DNA of 6,817 bases. Source: CAZSWS01 sp964610765. GTDB lineage: Bacteria; Bacteroidota; Bacteroidia; Bacteroidales; Tannerellaceae. Below the pieces are notes generated by a model, which saw only the letters and a program-made list of their open reading frames with translations, was not told the origin of the DNA and did not search any database. Positions 1-5,938 of the stretch are shown here, in pieces. Position 1 is the stretch's first letter; each line of letters opens with the position of its first letter. A program made the position numbers and the translations under genes. The stretch is from NCBI GenBank assembly GCA_964610765.1, contig CAZSWS010000105.1, forward strand, positions 1-6,817, given 5' to 3'.

Positions 1-39
1 AACAGCATGAAAAAGAATATTCAACAAAACACCAAATAA
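1..39 (+). CDS. 3' end of an upstream reading frame (partial)
   Basis: Frame 1 from the window edge reads NSMKKNIQQNTK and stops at TAA (37-39), 9 nt before the synthase start. The TAA overlaps the AAGGAG ribosome binding site of the next gene, an arrangement common inside operons. The segment is too short to assign a family. By analogy with nonulosonate clusters it could be the end of a sugar-activating or other cluster enzyme, but this is inference. Another frame also stays open across the window edge, so even the frame is uncertain. Confidence 0.4.
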   Translation, partial: NSMKKNIQQNTK

Positions 40-43
40 GGAG
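38..43 (+). promoter_or_regulatory. Ribosome binding site of the NeuB-family synthase
   Basis: AAGGAG lies 5 nt upstream of the ATG at 49. This is a near-consensus Shine-Dalgarno sequence, unusually good for Bacteroidota, and it supports the start at 49. Confidence 0.7.
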
Positions 44-48
44 AACGT

Positions 49-1089
49 ATGAAACATACCTATATCATTGGAGAAATCGGACAAAACCATAATGGTTCAA
101 TAGATATAGCCAAATTAATTGTTGATTTGGTATCTCGACCAGTCAAAGAAGAGGTTTTCAACATCGACCTGAAACCCATGGATGCCATCAAACTGACAAA
201 ACGTGATTTGAATGAAGAACTGGCTGCTTCATTTATGAATCAGCCCTATAACTCGCCTCACTCTTTTGGTCGTACATACGGAGAGCATCGAGCCTTTTTA
301 GAACTCAGTGATGAAGAACATTATGAGATATTTAAACATGCCAAACAGGTCGGACTTGACTTTGTCGAAACACTTTGCGCCATTAGCTGTTTGTCATTGC
401 TCAAATTATTTACACCCGACTATCTGAAGGTTGCCAGTCGCGATTTGACGAATCTTCCTTTGCTTGAAGCAATGGCTGAGACACAAATTCCCATAATCCT
501 CTCTACCGGCATGGCCGGAAAGAAAGAACTGGATGATGCCCTTTCAATTATCACAAGGCATCACAACCAAATTTCCATTTTGCATTGTGTTTCTCAATAC
601 CCAACCTATCCTGACAACCTAAACCTCAAAACCATCTCGTACCTCAAGAAGCATTACAGCCAATACCGCATCGGTTTTTCAGACCATACGATTGGAATAG
701 CTGCTCCGGTAGCTGCCGTAGCGATGGGGGCTGAGATTATTGAGAAGCATATAACGATAGACAGACATATGAAAGGAACCGACCAACTGGGCTCTCTCGG
801 TCCGGAAGGCGTCAACCGCATGATTCGTGATATACGTATGGCTGAAAACTGGATGGGCAACGAAGATATCTACATAGACCGAAGCATCGAACAGACCCGC
901 GTAAAGCTTGAACGTTCTATCGCTAGCAACAAGCAAATGAAAGCAGGTCATATCATTACAGAGCAAGACATTCACCTGTTAAGCCCCGGAGACGGATTCA
1001 AGTGGGTTGAAAAAGAAGAACTGCTCGGTAAAGAGCTGAAAAAGCCCATCGAGAAAAATGAAATTATCTATCCAACATTTATTCAATAA
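49..1089 (+). CDS. neuB: NeuB-family nonulosonate synthase, probable KDN/sialic acid 9-phosphate synthase
   Basis: This cytoplasmic enzyme of the sialic acid synthase family condenses phosphoenolpyruvate with a six-carbon sugar or sugar phosphate to give a nine-carbon 2-keto-3-deoxy acid. Seen in the 346 residues: the TIM-barrel opening GEIGQNHNG (8-16), YLKVAS (125-130), STGM (152-155), HC (179-180), SDHT (211-214) and EKH (232-234), then GTD (243-245). H213 and H234 match the metal-binding histidines of NeuB, with the usual 21-residue spacing. A C-terminal antifreeze-like SAF domain follows (about 285-346), so the protein is full length. The region around 30-90 departs from the usual DAVKFQ text, reading DAIKLTKRDL. 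The neighbouring phosphatase, 3 nt downstream, points to the 9-phosphate route (mannose-6-phosphate or ManNAc-6-phosphate as acceptor). I recall a synthase of this type in B. thetaiotaomicron that makes KDN-9-phosphate. The family is certain; the substrate is inferred. Confidence 0.93.
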   Translation: MKHTYIIGEIGQNHNGSIDIAKLIVDLVSRPVKEEVFNIDLKPMDAIKLTKRDLNEELAASFMNQPYNSPHSFGRTYGEHRAFLELSDEEHYEIFKHAKQVGLDFVETLCAISCLSLLKLFTPDYLKVASRDLTNLPLLEAMAETQIPIILSTGMAGKKELDDALSIITRHHNQISILHCVSQYPTYPDNLNLKTISYLKKHYSQYRIGFSDHTIGIAAPVAAVAMGAEIIEKHITIDRHMKGTDQLGSLGPEGVNRMIRDIRMAENWMGNEDIYIDRSIEQTRVKLERSIASNKQMKAGHIITEQDIHLLSPGDGFKWVEKEELLGKELKKPIEKNEIIYPTFIQ

Positions 1090-1092
1090 ACT

Positions 1093-1590
1093 ATGAGTTT
1101 GCCTAAACTAGTCATCACAGACATCGATGGAGTATGGACCGATGGCGGAATTTATTATAGTAATCAGGGAGAAGAATTGAAAAAATTCAGTTTCAAAGAT
1201 GGTTGGGGCGTTCGCTTCCTCAAACAACTAGCTATCCCTCTGGCTATCATGACCGGAGAAAACTCGCAGATTGTACAAAAAAGAGCAGACAAACTACAAG
1301 TTGACTACTGCTTCTTAGCCGTTTCAGACAAGGTTAGCCAGGCAAAAGTTTTATGCAACGAGCTAAACATCCACTTATCAGAAGTAGCCTTTATTGGAGA
1401 TGACTTGAACGACCTCTCACTTTTAAAACAAGTGGGATTCAGTGGTTGCCCTCAAAATGCACCTGAATACATCAAAAACCAAGTAAGCTACGTTACACAC
1501 GCTTATGGAGGAGATGGTGCATTCAGAGAATTTGTCGAAAAAATACTTACAGACCACAACTGCCTGGATAAGCTTATCAACAGCTATTAA
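1093..1590 (+). CDS. Capless (C0) HAD phosphatase, probable KDN-9-phosphate phosphatase (KdsC-like)
   Basis: This small cytoplasmic phosphatase of the KdsC/CMAS branch would remove the 9-phosphate made by the preceding synthase. The 165 residues fit the family. Visible motifs are the nucleophile motif DIDGVWTDGG with D10 and D12, T54, K80, IGDDLND with D103/D104, and the C-terminal GGDGAFRE (139-146) typical of these tetrameric enzymes. True KdsC (KDO-8-phosphate phosphatase) usually reads TGR where this protein reads TGE. From memory, the KDN-9-phosphate phosphatase of B. thetaiotaomicron uses Glu56 and Lys67 for specificity, and both fall at the same positions here (E56 in TGEN, K67 in RADKL). 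The start follows the synthase stop by 3 nt with no clear Shine-Dalgarno, indicating translational coupling. KDO-8-phosphate phosphatase is the alternative, but no KDO genes are adjacent. Confidence 0.9.
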   Translation: MSLPKLVITDIDGVWTDGGIYYSNQGEELKKFSFKDGWGVRFLKQLAIPLAIMTGENSQIVQKRADKLQVDYCFLAVSDKVSQAKVLCNELNIHLSEVAFIGDDLNDLSLLKQVGFSGCPQNAPEYIKNQVSYVTHAYGGDGAFREFVEKILTDHNCLDKLINSY

Positions 1591-1671
1591 ACCTAACCGG
1601 GATTAGGGATTAAACCCAGCAGTCGGTTCTTAAATATTACCGACACATTCTTCCTATACCAATAAGACTGT
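1591..1671. other. Short convergent intergenic region
   Basis: These 81 nt lie between the phosphatase stop and the end of the opposing pseudogene. The only structure I see is a 6-bp inverted repeat, GTCGGT (1622-1627) with ACCGAC (1639-1644), around an 11-nt loop. No T-run follows on either strand, so it is at best a weak terminator. Confidence 0.35.
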
Positions 1672-2367
1672 TTACTTTGATCGTGTTACAACCCATTGAT
1701 AACCGCCTGTCCCGGCAGAATTATATTGATATGTAATGGTTACGGTTTCGTTATTATCCACAGATAATTTAGGATAAATTTGCCAAGAGGTTAAATTGCT
1801 TGCTTTTAAGTCCATCCTATAGACCCCCTGTTTCACATTTATTTTCCAACCGGGATGAGCCGATGTAATATTTTCTTCTGCACTGGCAAGTCGTGTTTCC
1901 TGTTGGTCTGACAAATGCGCTCCAGCGATATGTTGTCCATAAACATTGTCATTCACTTTTACAATAATTTGCCCGCTACCCTTCAATACATCATAAGGAT
2001 TCACATGCCCGTATGTGATAACTGTTTCATCCTTTTTCACAGTAACGGTATGAGAATTTCCCGCACTCATTAATTTCACATTGGTAGCTATTTTTGTAAA
2101 ACTATAGCGATTATTTTCATCTCCTGTACCCAATTGCCCGTAATTATTGAATCCGGTTGCCCAAAGAGTTCCATCAGATTGAAGGGCTAGAAGGAGCAAC
2201 AGCTTTTTCACCCGCTTTGACAGTTTGTGACCGGGGTGTCGGAGAACCTCCGGTAGCATCAAAAGATACCGTATAATTAACGACCGGCTCATTCTCATCC
2301 TTATCACAGGATGAAAAAGTTGCTATTAGAGTAATAGACTCACTAATAAGTGCAGTGTATTTCTCAT
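1672..2367 (-). pseudogene. Broken lipoprotein paralogue: InlB-type head fused out of frame to an RCC1 repeat tail
   Basis: Translation from the ATG at 2367 begins MRNTLHLLVSLLL, then hits TAA. Aligning with the intact paralogue shows a 1-nt deletion in the signal peptide around 2325-2332. In the next frame the head continues as TFSSCDKDENEPVVNYTVSF with the start of an InlB-type repeat, and stops at 2174. From about 2182 leftward the other frame encodes an RCC1-like repeat (SDGTLWATGFNNYGQLGTG, then SAGNSHTVTV), followed by an unrecognised tail of about 120 residues ending at 1672. Two lesions are therefore needed to explain it: a signal-peptide frameshift and an out-of-frame junction that also removed the rest of the InlB repeats. 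I infer that the ancestor was a surface lipoprotein with InlB repeats and RCC1 repeats. Its promoter still looks intact. A sequencing error could explain one lesion, but not both easily. Confidence 0.8.
2181..2352. repeat. Direct repeat copy 1 (lipoprotein head)
   Basis: About 172 bp closely matches 3724-3896 by eye. It covers the second half of the signal peptide, the lipobox and the start of the first InlB-type repeat. It is one base shorter than the other copy, which is the frameshift in the pseudogene. Homology stops abruptly near 2181, at the junction with the RCC1 sequence. Confidence 0.9.
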
Positions 2368-2412
2368 GATTCTCATATTTATAATTCGTATTTTTCAAGA
2401 TATGCTTGGACA

Positions 2413-2453
2413 CAAAACTAGCTCGGATACCAATATCCATCCATCACCCAAAA
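2413..2453 (-). promoter_or_regulatory. Promoter and operator-like site of the broken paralogue
   Basis: Read on the minus strand, TTTTGGGTGAT (2443-2453) is followed after exactly 22 nt by TAGTTTTG (2413-2420), a perfect match to the Bacteroidota -7 consensus TAnnTTTG. No TTTG is found at the -33 position. The site is the core of a short palindrome, CACCC-AAAA-GGGTG (2445-2458). The sequence and spacing match the sites upstream of the intact lipoprotein and the kinase. The function is inferred. Confidence 0.55.
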
Positions 2454-2478
2454 GGGTGTTTTTCTCAAACTCTATGGC

Positions 2479-2514
2479 AAAAAAGGGCTGACAAATATGG
2501 CTGTTTTCAGCCCT
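2479..2514 (-). terminator. Rho-independent terminator of the intact lipoprotein gene
   Basis: On the minus strand a perfect 8-bp stem (AGGGCTGA at 2514-2507 pairing with TCAGCCCT at 2491-2484) has a 15-nt loop and runs straight into six T residues (2484-2479). It begins about 20 nt after the lipoprotein stop. An alternative inner hairpin, GGCTG-TTTT-CAGCC (2499-2512), overlaps it. Its position would keep lipoprotein transcripts out of the downstream pseudogene promoter. Confidence 0.75.
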
Positions 2515-2534
2515 AAAGTAAGCTTTAGTCATTT

Positions 2535-3911
2535 TTATGGAATTTTCATAGAGCCCATTTGTCCAAATTTCGGGTCGTCCGGGTCAAGACGCAAGAATAT
2601 AAAGTTAGCTCCGTCGGTGGTGTATCCGGTATATTTACCTATCGCTTCACCTGATTTATTCTTGCCAAAGATGATAACTTTGTAAGAATTGTTCGGATAG
2701 CGTATCTTGCTAATCACATCTACATCAATGCTGTTATTATTCGCCGCAATCTTCATCCTACTTAACGTAGACAGTCCATCAAGTTCATTCACAGAAAAGA
2801 TCAGGGAGCCTGAGAAAGAGCCAAAATAAACCAAAATCTGTGCAGGGTCATTGGCGAAATCATAAGTACCTTTAAGTACCCGACTGCGGGATGAAAACAC
2901 TTCGTTTAGTTGAGATGATGTGGTTGAGCCCATCATCATAGGTGTGTTATAATTATAAGCCGTCAAGGATGTATATGAGCTGAATGATACATAATTAATC
3001 GTACCGTTAGCTTTATTAAAAACATTACAGACTCCGGATATAGAGGATACATTTTGTCCCTTTTTTTTCTTTTCGGTTATTTCGTAGATGTATGCCAAAC
3101 AGTAAGCTGCTTTCTTTAAGTTAGAATCATCTGTAAAGACACCCCATTTCGCATACAACTTTAGGTCACCCATCACCGTTACCGGAAAAGTAATCTTGTT
3201 GGTTAAAGCTGCCTCCTTATACCACCCTTCGAACGTAGCTCCTGACTTGATTGGAGCAACAGGTTCTTGAAGCGTAGTTCCTTTTTCTACTTTATCTGCA
3301 TGGTTATCGCCTGTTTCCGACCATGCGCCACCATCCAACTCCCAGGTTATTTTCCAATATTCGGCTGCAGGTTCGCTCCATTTAGCATACAATTTGAAAT
3401 TGGCTGTAACTCCACTCACATCATAAGGAAAATTGACTGCTTGGGTTAATGAGGCATCTTTGTACCAGCCATCAAAAGTTTTTCCTGTTTTTCCCGGCGC
3501 ATTGGGTTCAGAGAGCGTACCGCCCTTAATAACCTGCGAAGCATGATTATCATCTGAAGGCCAAGCCCCCCCATTAAGTTCCCATGTTACTTGCCAATAC
3601 TCCGCTACGGCTACATTTTCCCATTTGGCTTGCAGCGTAATATCACTGTTAACAGGTGTTCCAAAATTGTAAGCAGTTGACACTCCGTTCAAATGCCAAT
3701 ACAGAAATACATAACCCTGTTTGGAGGGGCTAGAAGGAACAACAGCTTTTTCACCCGCTTCGACAGTTTGCGGCCGGGGTGTCGGAGTGCCTCCGGTAGC
3801 ATCAAAAGATACCGTATAATTAACGACCGGTTCATTATCATCTTTGTCACAGGATGAGAAAGTTACTAATAATAGCAACAGACTCACTAATAAGTGAAAT
3901 TGAGTTTTCAT
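2535..3911 (-). CDS. Surface lipoprotein with three InlB-type repeats and an unrecognised C-terminal domain
   Basis: The 458 residues from the ATG at 3911 open with a lipoprotein signal peptide (MKTQFHLLVSLLLLLVTFSSC, lipobox cysteine 21). An ATG three codons earlier (3920) is possible, but the broken paralogue aligns with the start at 3911. The residues after the cysteine, DKDDNE, are acidic, as in Bacteroidota signals for transport to the outer face of the outer membrane. Three InlB B-type/Listeria-Bacteroides repeats follow (about 33-97, 106-178 and 186-256). They show VSFDATGG or TWELNGG/TWELDGG openings, GWYK in the second and third, and ends in AKW. The C-terminal domain (about 258-458) has no motif I recognise. 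Such repeats usually serve as adhesion or spacer modules, so a surface or binding role is inferred only. The gene is divergent from the kinase operon and shares its operator. An A8 run lies in codons for EKKKKG. Confidence 0.9.
   Translation of the reverse strand: MKTQFHLLVSLLLLLVTFSSCDKDDNEPVVNYTVSFDATGGTPTPRPQTVEAGEKAVVPSSPSKQGYVFLYWHLNGVSTAYNFGTPVNSDITLQAKWENVAVAEYWQVTWELNGGAWPSDDNHASQVIKGGTLSEPNAPGKTGKTFDGWYKDASLTQAVNFPYDVSGVTANFKLYAKWSEPAAEYWKITWELDGGAWSETGDNHADKVEKGTTLQEPVAPIKSGATFEGWYKEAALTNKITFPVTVMGDLKLYAKWGVFTDDSNLKKAAYCLAYIYEITEKKKKGQNVSSISGVCNVFNKANGTINYVSFSSYTSLTAYNYNTPMMMGSTTSSQLNEVFSSRSRVLKGTYDFANDPAQILVYFGSFSGSLIFSVNELDGLSTLSRMKIAANNNSIDVDVISKIRYPNNSYKVIIFGKNKSGEAIGKYTGYTTDGANFIFLRLDPDDPKFGQMGSMKIP
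3724..3896. repeat. Direct repeat copy 2 (lipoprotein head)
   Basis: This partner of 2181-2352 lies in the same orientation, about 1.54 kb away. It encodes the signal peptide region, lipobox and start of the first InlB repeat in the intact gene. The two genes evidently arose by tandem duplication or share a head by gene conversion. Confidence 0.9.
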
Positions 3912-3961
3912 AACATACATATTAAAATAGAATTGATTACAACATGACCTTTAAGTAAACG

Positions 3962-3993
3962 TAAAAGTACTTTCGATACCAACATCTGTCAAT
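3962..3993 (-). promoter_or_regulatory. Promoter of the intact lipoprotein gene
   Basis: Read on the minus strand, TACTTTTA (3969-3962) matches the -7 consensus TAnnTTTG at all but the last base. ATTG (3993-3990), a 3-of-4 match to the -33 TTTG, lies 20 nt upstream. This predicts a leader of roughly 40-45 nt before the ATG at 3911. The weak -33 box is overlapped by the operator-like arm, which fits an activator-dependent promoter. Confidence 0.5.
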
Positions 3994-4048
3994 TACCCAA
4001 AATAGTAGTTTTGCGTTTTCTATGGGCAATTATTACCTTTTGGGTAAT
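3992..4048. promoter_or_regulatory. Perfect 11-bp inverted repeat, candidate shared operator of the divergent genes
   Basis: ATTACCCAAAA (3992-4002) and TTTTGGGTAAT (4038-4048) are exact reverse complements separated by 35 bp. Each arm ends exactly 22 nt from the -7 box of its own promoter, at 3969 on the left and 4071 on the right. A TGGGCAAT variant at 4023-4030 is a direct repeat of TGGGTAAT at 4041-4048. The obvious candidate binder is the LuxR-type regulator encoded at 5939, but this is inference. Confidence 0.6.
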
Positions 4049-4078
4049 AGAATGTTATATCGAAAATCAGTAAGTTTG
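4038..4078 (+). promoter_or_regulatory. Promoter of the sensor kinase-regulator operon
   Basis: TAAGTTTG (4071-4078) is a perfect TAnnTTTG -7 box, about 22 nt before the ATG. No TTTG is present 19-21 nt upstream of it. Instead the TTTTGGGTAAT arm (4038-4048) sits just at that position. This suggests that a bound activator compensates for the missing -33 element, probably giving autoregulation. Confidence 0.55.
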
Positions 4079-4100
4079 TATAACTTAAATCAGGCAAACT

Positions 4101-5921
4101 ATGAAACACATCCTTATCCTTTGCTTCCTCATTTTACAGATATTGAATCTTAGTGGGCAATCTCAAAATACCGACTCATTAGAAAACGTATTAAGTACGC
4201 AGGAGCTATCAGAGAAAGAGCAAGTGAATATTTACAAAAGACTAAGTAATGCTTATAGGGAATCTAACATCGACAAGTTTACTTTTTACACCAAAAAGAT
4301 ACTGGAACACTCATTGAAAAATAATGACCTGAAAAATGTCGGACTCAGTTATTATTTGATAGGAGATGGCTACCACACAAAAGGCTCTTTTGATTCAGCT
4401 TCCATTTATTATGGAAAGGCTTTAGATATACTTCTTGAAATAAACGAAGAGTTTTTATTAACAGGACTCTACATCAATCTGGGAGCATTAGCGAGCGATT
4501 CGGGAAATCTGACCGATGCACTTGCCTATTATCTAAAAGGTCTATCTATTGCAGAAAGGACCGATGATGTACAGCAACAAATACGTCTTTTAGGCAATAT
4601 TGGCGTGCTTTATCAAAGAATGGACAATATGACTCATGCTTTGGAGTTTTTCGAGAAAAATAAAATACTTGCCGAAGAAGCAGATCTTCCGAATGAGAAA
4701 TGTAGCAGCTATTTTTATCTGGGGAGTGTTTATAGAAATCTAGGGAGGCTAGATGAAGCGTTAGAATACGTTTCAAAAAGCTTAGAGCTAAGTCGTAGTA
4801 CAGGTTACAAGACCTTTGAGGTTATGAGTTTAATAACTATTGCTCAGATTTATTATTCAAACCAATTCAAAGAATATGATAAAGCCGAAAAGTATGCAAC
4901 CGAAAGTCTAGACCAAGCAATAGAGTATGGTGACGTTCAACTCCTGATTAATTCATACGGCACACTTTCGGATATTTATCGAATACAAAAACGTTACGAG
5001 GAATGTAATTTTGCTGCATCTAAAGCGTGGGAGTTTGATACAACCAATTTCTTAATTGGCAAAGACCTGGTTACCAATATAGCTTATGCGAATATTTATT
5101 TAGACAACAAGGATAAAGCAGCGCGCTTTCTTACAAAACTAAACTTCCTATCCAGAGAAATAAACGACCGAAACATAGAAAGTGCAATAGTCGATATGGA
5201 GGTCAAATACGAAACCGAAAAAAAGGAAATGCGCATTGCTTCGTTAGAGAAAGAGCGACTTTTTTATGTTTGGATTACGATTGCCGGGGTTATGTTGTTG
5301 GCTTCTTTCGGAGTAGCCCTATGGTTTAAGATGCGAAGTTCACGAAAAGAAAGACAGCTGATTGCATCTAATGCCGTTCAGGAAGGAGAAATGAGCGAAC
5401 GCGAGCGTATCGCAACAGAATTGCATGACCGATTACTCGGCAGTCTTTCGGCTCTTAAATCCGAAACAGACCATACTGCTGCTAGCGAAAAGCTGAACAG
5501 ATGCATTGAAGAGGTACGCCGAATTTCACGCAACCTGATGCCTCTTCCTTTACGTTTCGGGATCAAAACAGCATTAGAAGACTTTACTGCACAATTCGCA
5601 AATGTGCGATTCCATTTTTTTGGGCAGGAAAAACACATAGAAAAACGCATAGAGTTCATTGTTTACTGCTGCGCGAGCGAACTGGTCACTAACTCCATCC
5701 GTCATTCGGGTGCAAAAAACATTAACGTCCAATTAGTGCAGAGCGACAATCATTTTGCATTAACCGTCCAAGATGACGGATGCGGATTTGAAGAAAAAAC
5801 GATTACTCAGGGCATCGGTTTAAAAAGCATTCAGGACCGCGTAGCTTCATGTAATGGTAAAATAGAGATTTTTTCGTCTTTGGGCAAAGGAACAGAAACG
5901 ATTATTGAAATAAACATTTAA
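4101..5921 (+). CDS. TPR sensor histidine kinase (NarL/DegS-like, HisKA_3)
   Basis: This inner-membrane kinase is predicted to have a periplasmic sensor. The 606 residues begin with a signal peptide (MKHILILCFLILQILNLSGQ), then about six TPR-like helical pairs (roughly 70-315), a charged coiled-coil stretch (about 360-386) and one transmembrane helix (387-409). The cytoplasmic part holds the HisKA_3 dimerisation motif ERERIATELHD with phospho-acceptor H442, then a HATPase_c domain with N531 in ELVTNSIRHSG, DDGCGF (558-563) and GIGL (571-574). All catalytic boxes appear intact. The partner is the regulator 17 nt downstream. TPRs usually bind proteins or peptides, so the signal may be a peptide or envelope protein, possibly involving the divergent lipoprotein; this is a guess. 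No separate ligand-binding domain is visible. Confidence 0.93.
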   Translation: MKHILILCFLILQILNLSGQSQNTDSLENVLSTQELSEKEQVNIYKRLSNAYRESNIDKFTFYTKKILEHSLKNNDLKNVGLSYYLIGDGYHTKGSFDSASIYYGKALDILLEINEEFLLTGLYINLGALASDSGNLTDALAYYLKGLSIAERTDDVQQQIRLLGNIGVLYQRMDNMTHALEFFEKNKILAEEADLPNEKCSSYFYLGSVYRNLGRLDEALEYVSKSLELSRSTGYKTFEVMSLITIAQIYYSNQFKEYDKAEKYATESLDQAIEYGDVQLLINSYGTLSDIYRIQKRYEECNFAASKAWEFDTTNFLIGKDLVTNIAYANIYLDNKDKAARFLTKLNFLSREINDRNIESAIVDMEVKYETEKKEMRIASLEKERLFYVWITIAGVMLLASFGVALWFKMRSSRKERQLIASNAVQEGEMSERERIATELHDRLLGSLSALKSETDHTAASEKLNRCIEEVRRISRNLMPLPLRFGIKTALEDFTAQFANVRFHFFGQEKHIEKRIEFIVYCCASELVTNSIRHSGAKNINVQLVQSDNHFALTVQDDGCGFEEKTITQGIGLKSIQDRVASCNGKIEIFSSLGKGTETIIEINI

Positions 5922-5938
5922 AAACAAATAGTGTAACG

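Noticed and set aside
1622..1644. Terminator for the synthase-phosphatase pair
   Set aside because: The 6-bp stem has an 11-nt AT-rich loop and no following T-run on either strand; too weak to call.
1672..2307. An independent RCC1-repeat gene starting at the ATG at 2307
   Set aside because: The first 40 or so residues of that frame are an out-of-frame reading of the conserved lipoprotein head, so the apparent start is not a real one.
2445..2465. Plus-strand rho-independent terminator (CACCC-AAAA-GGGTG followed by TTTTT)
   Set aside because: No plus-strand gene ends upstream of it, the stem has only 5 bp, and the element coincides with the conserved operator-like site of the minus-strand pseudogene.
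2497..2685. Plus-strand ORF of 62 codons
   Set aside because: It is antisense to the end of the intact lipoprotein gene and its terminator, has no ribosome binding site and no recognisable protein features. The same applies to the other antisense ORFs over the synthase, kinase and regulator genes.
2181..3896. Switching system in which recombination between the two lipoprotein heads puts the RCC1 tail behind a functional signal peptide
   Set aside because: The junction near 2181 is itself out of frame: the head frame reads ATC TGA there while the RCC1 frame reads TCT GAT. Replacing the head by recombination would fix the signal peptide but not the junction, so no functional fusion results.
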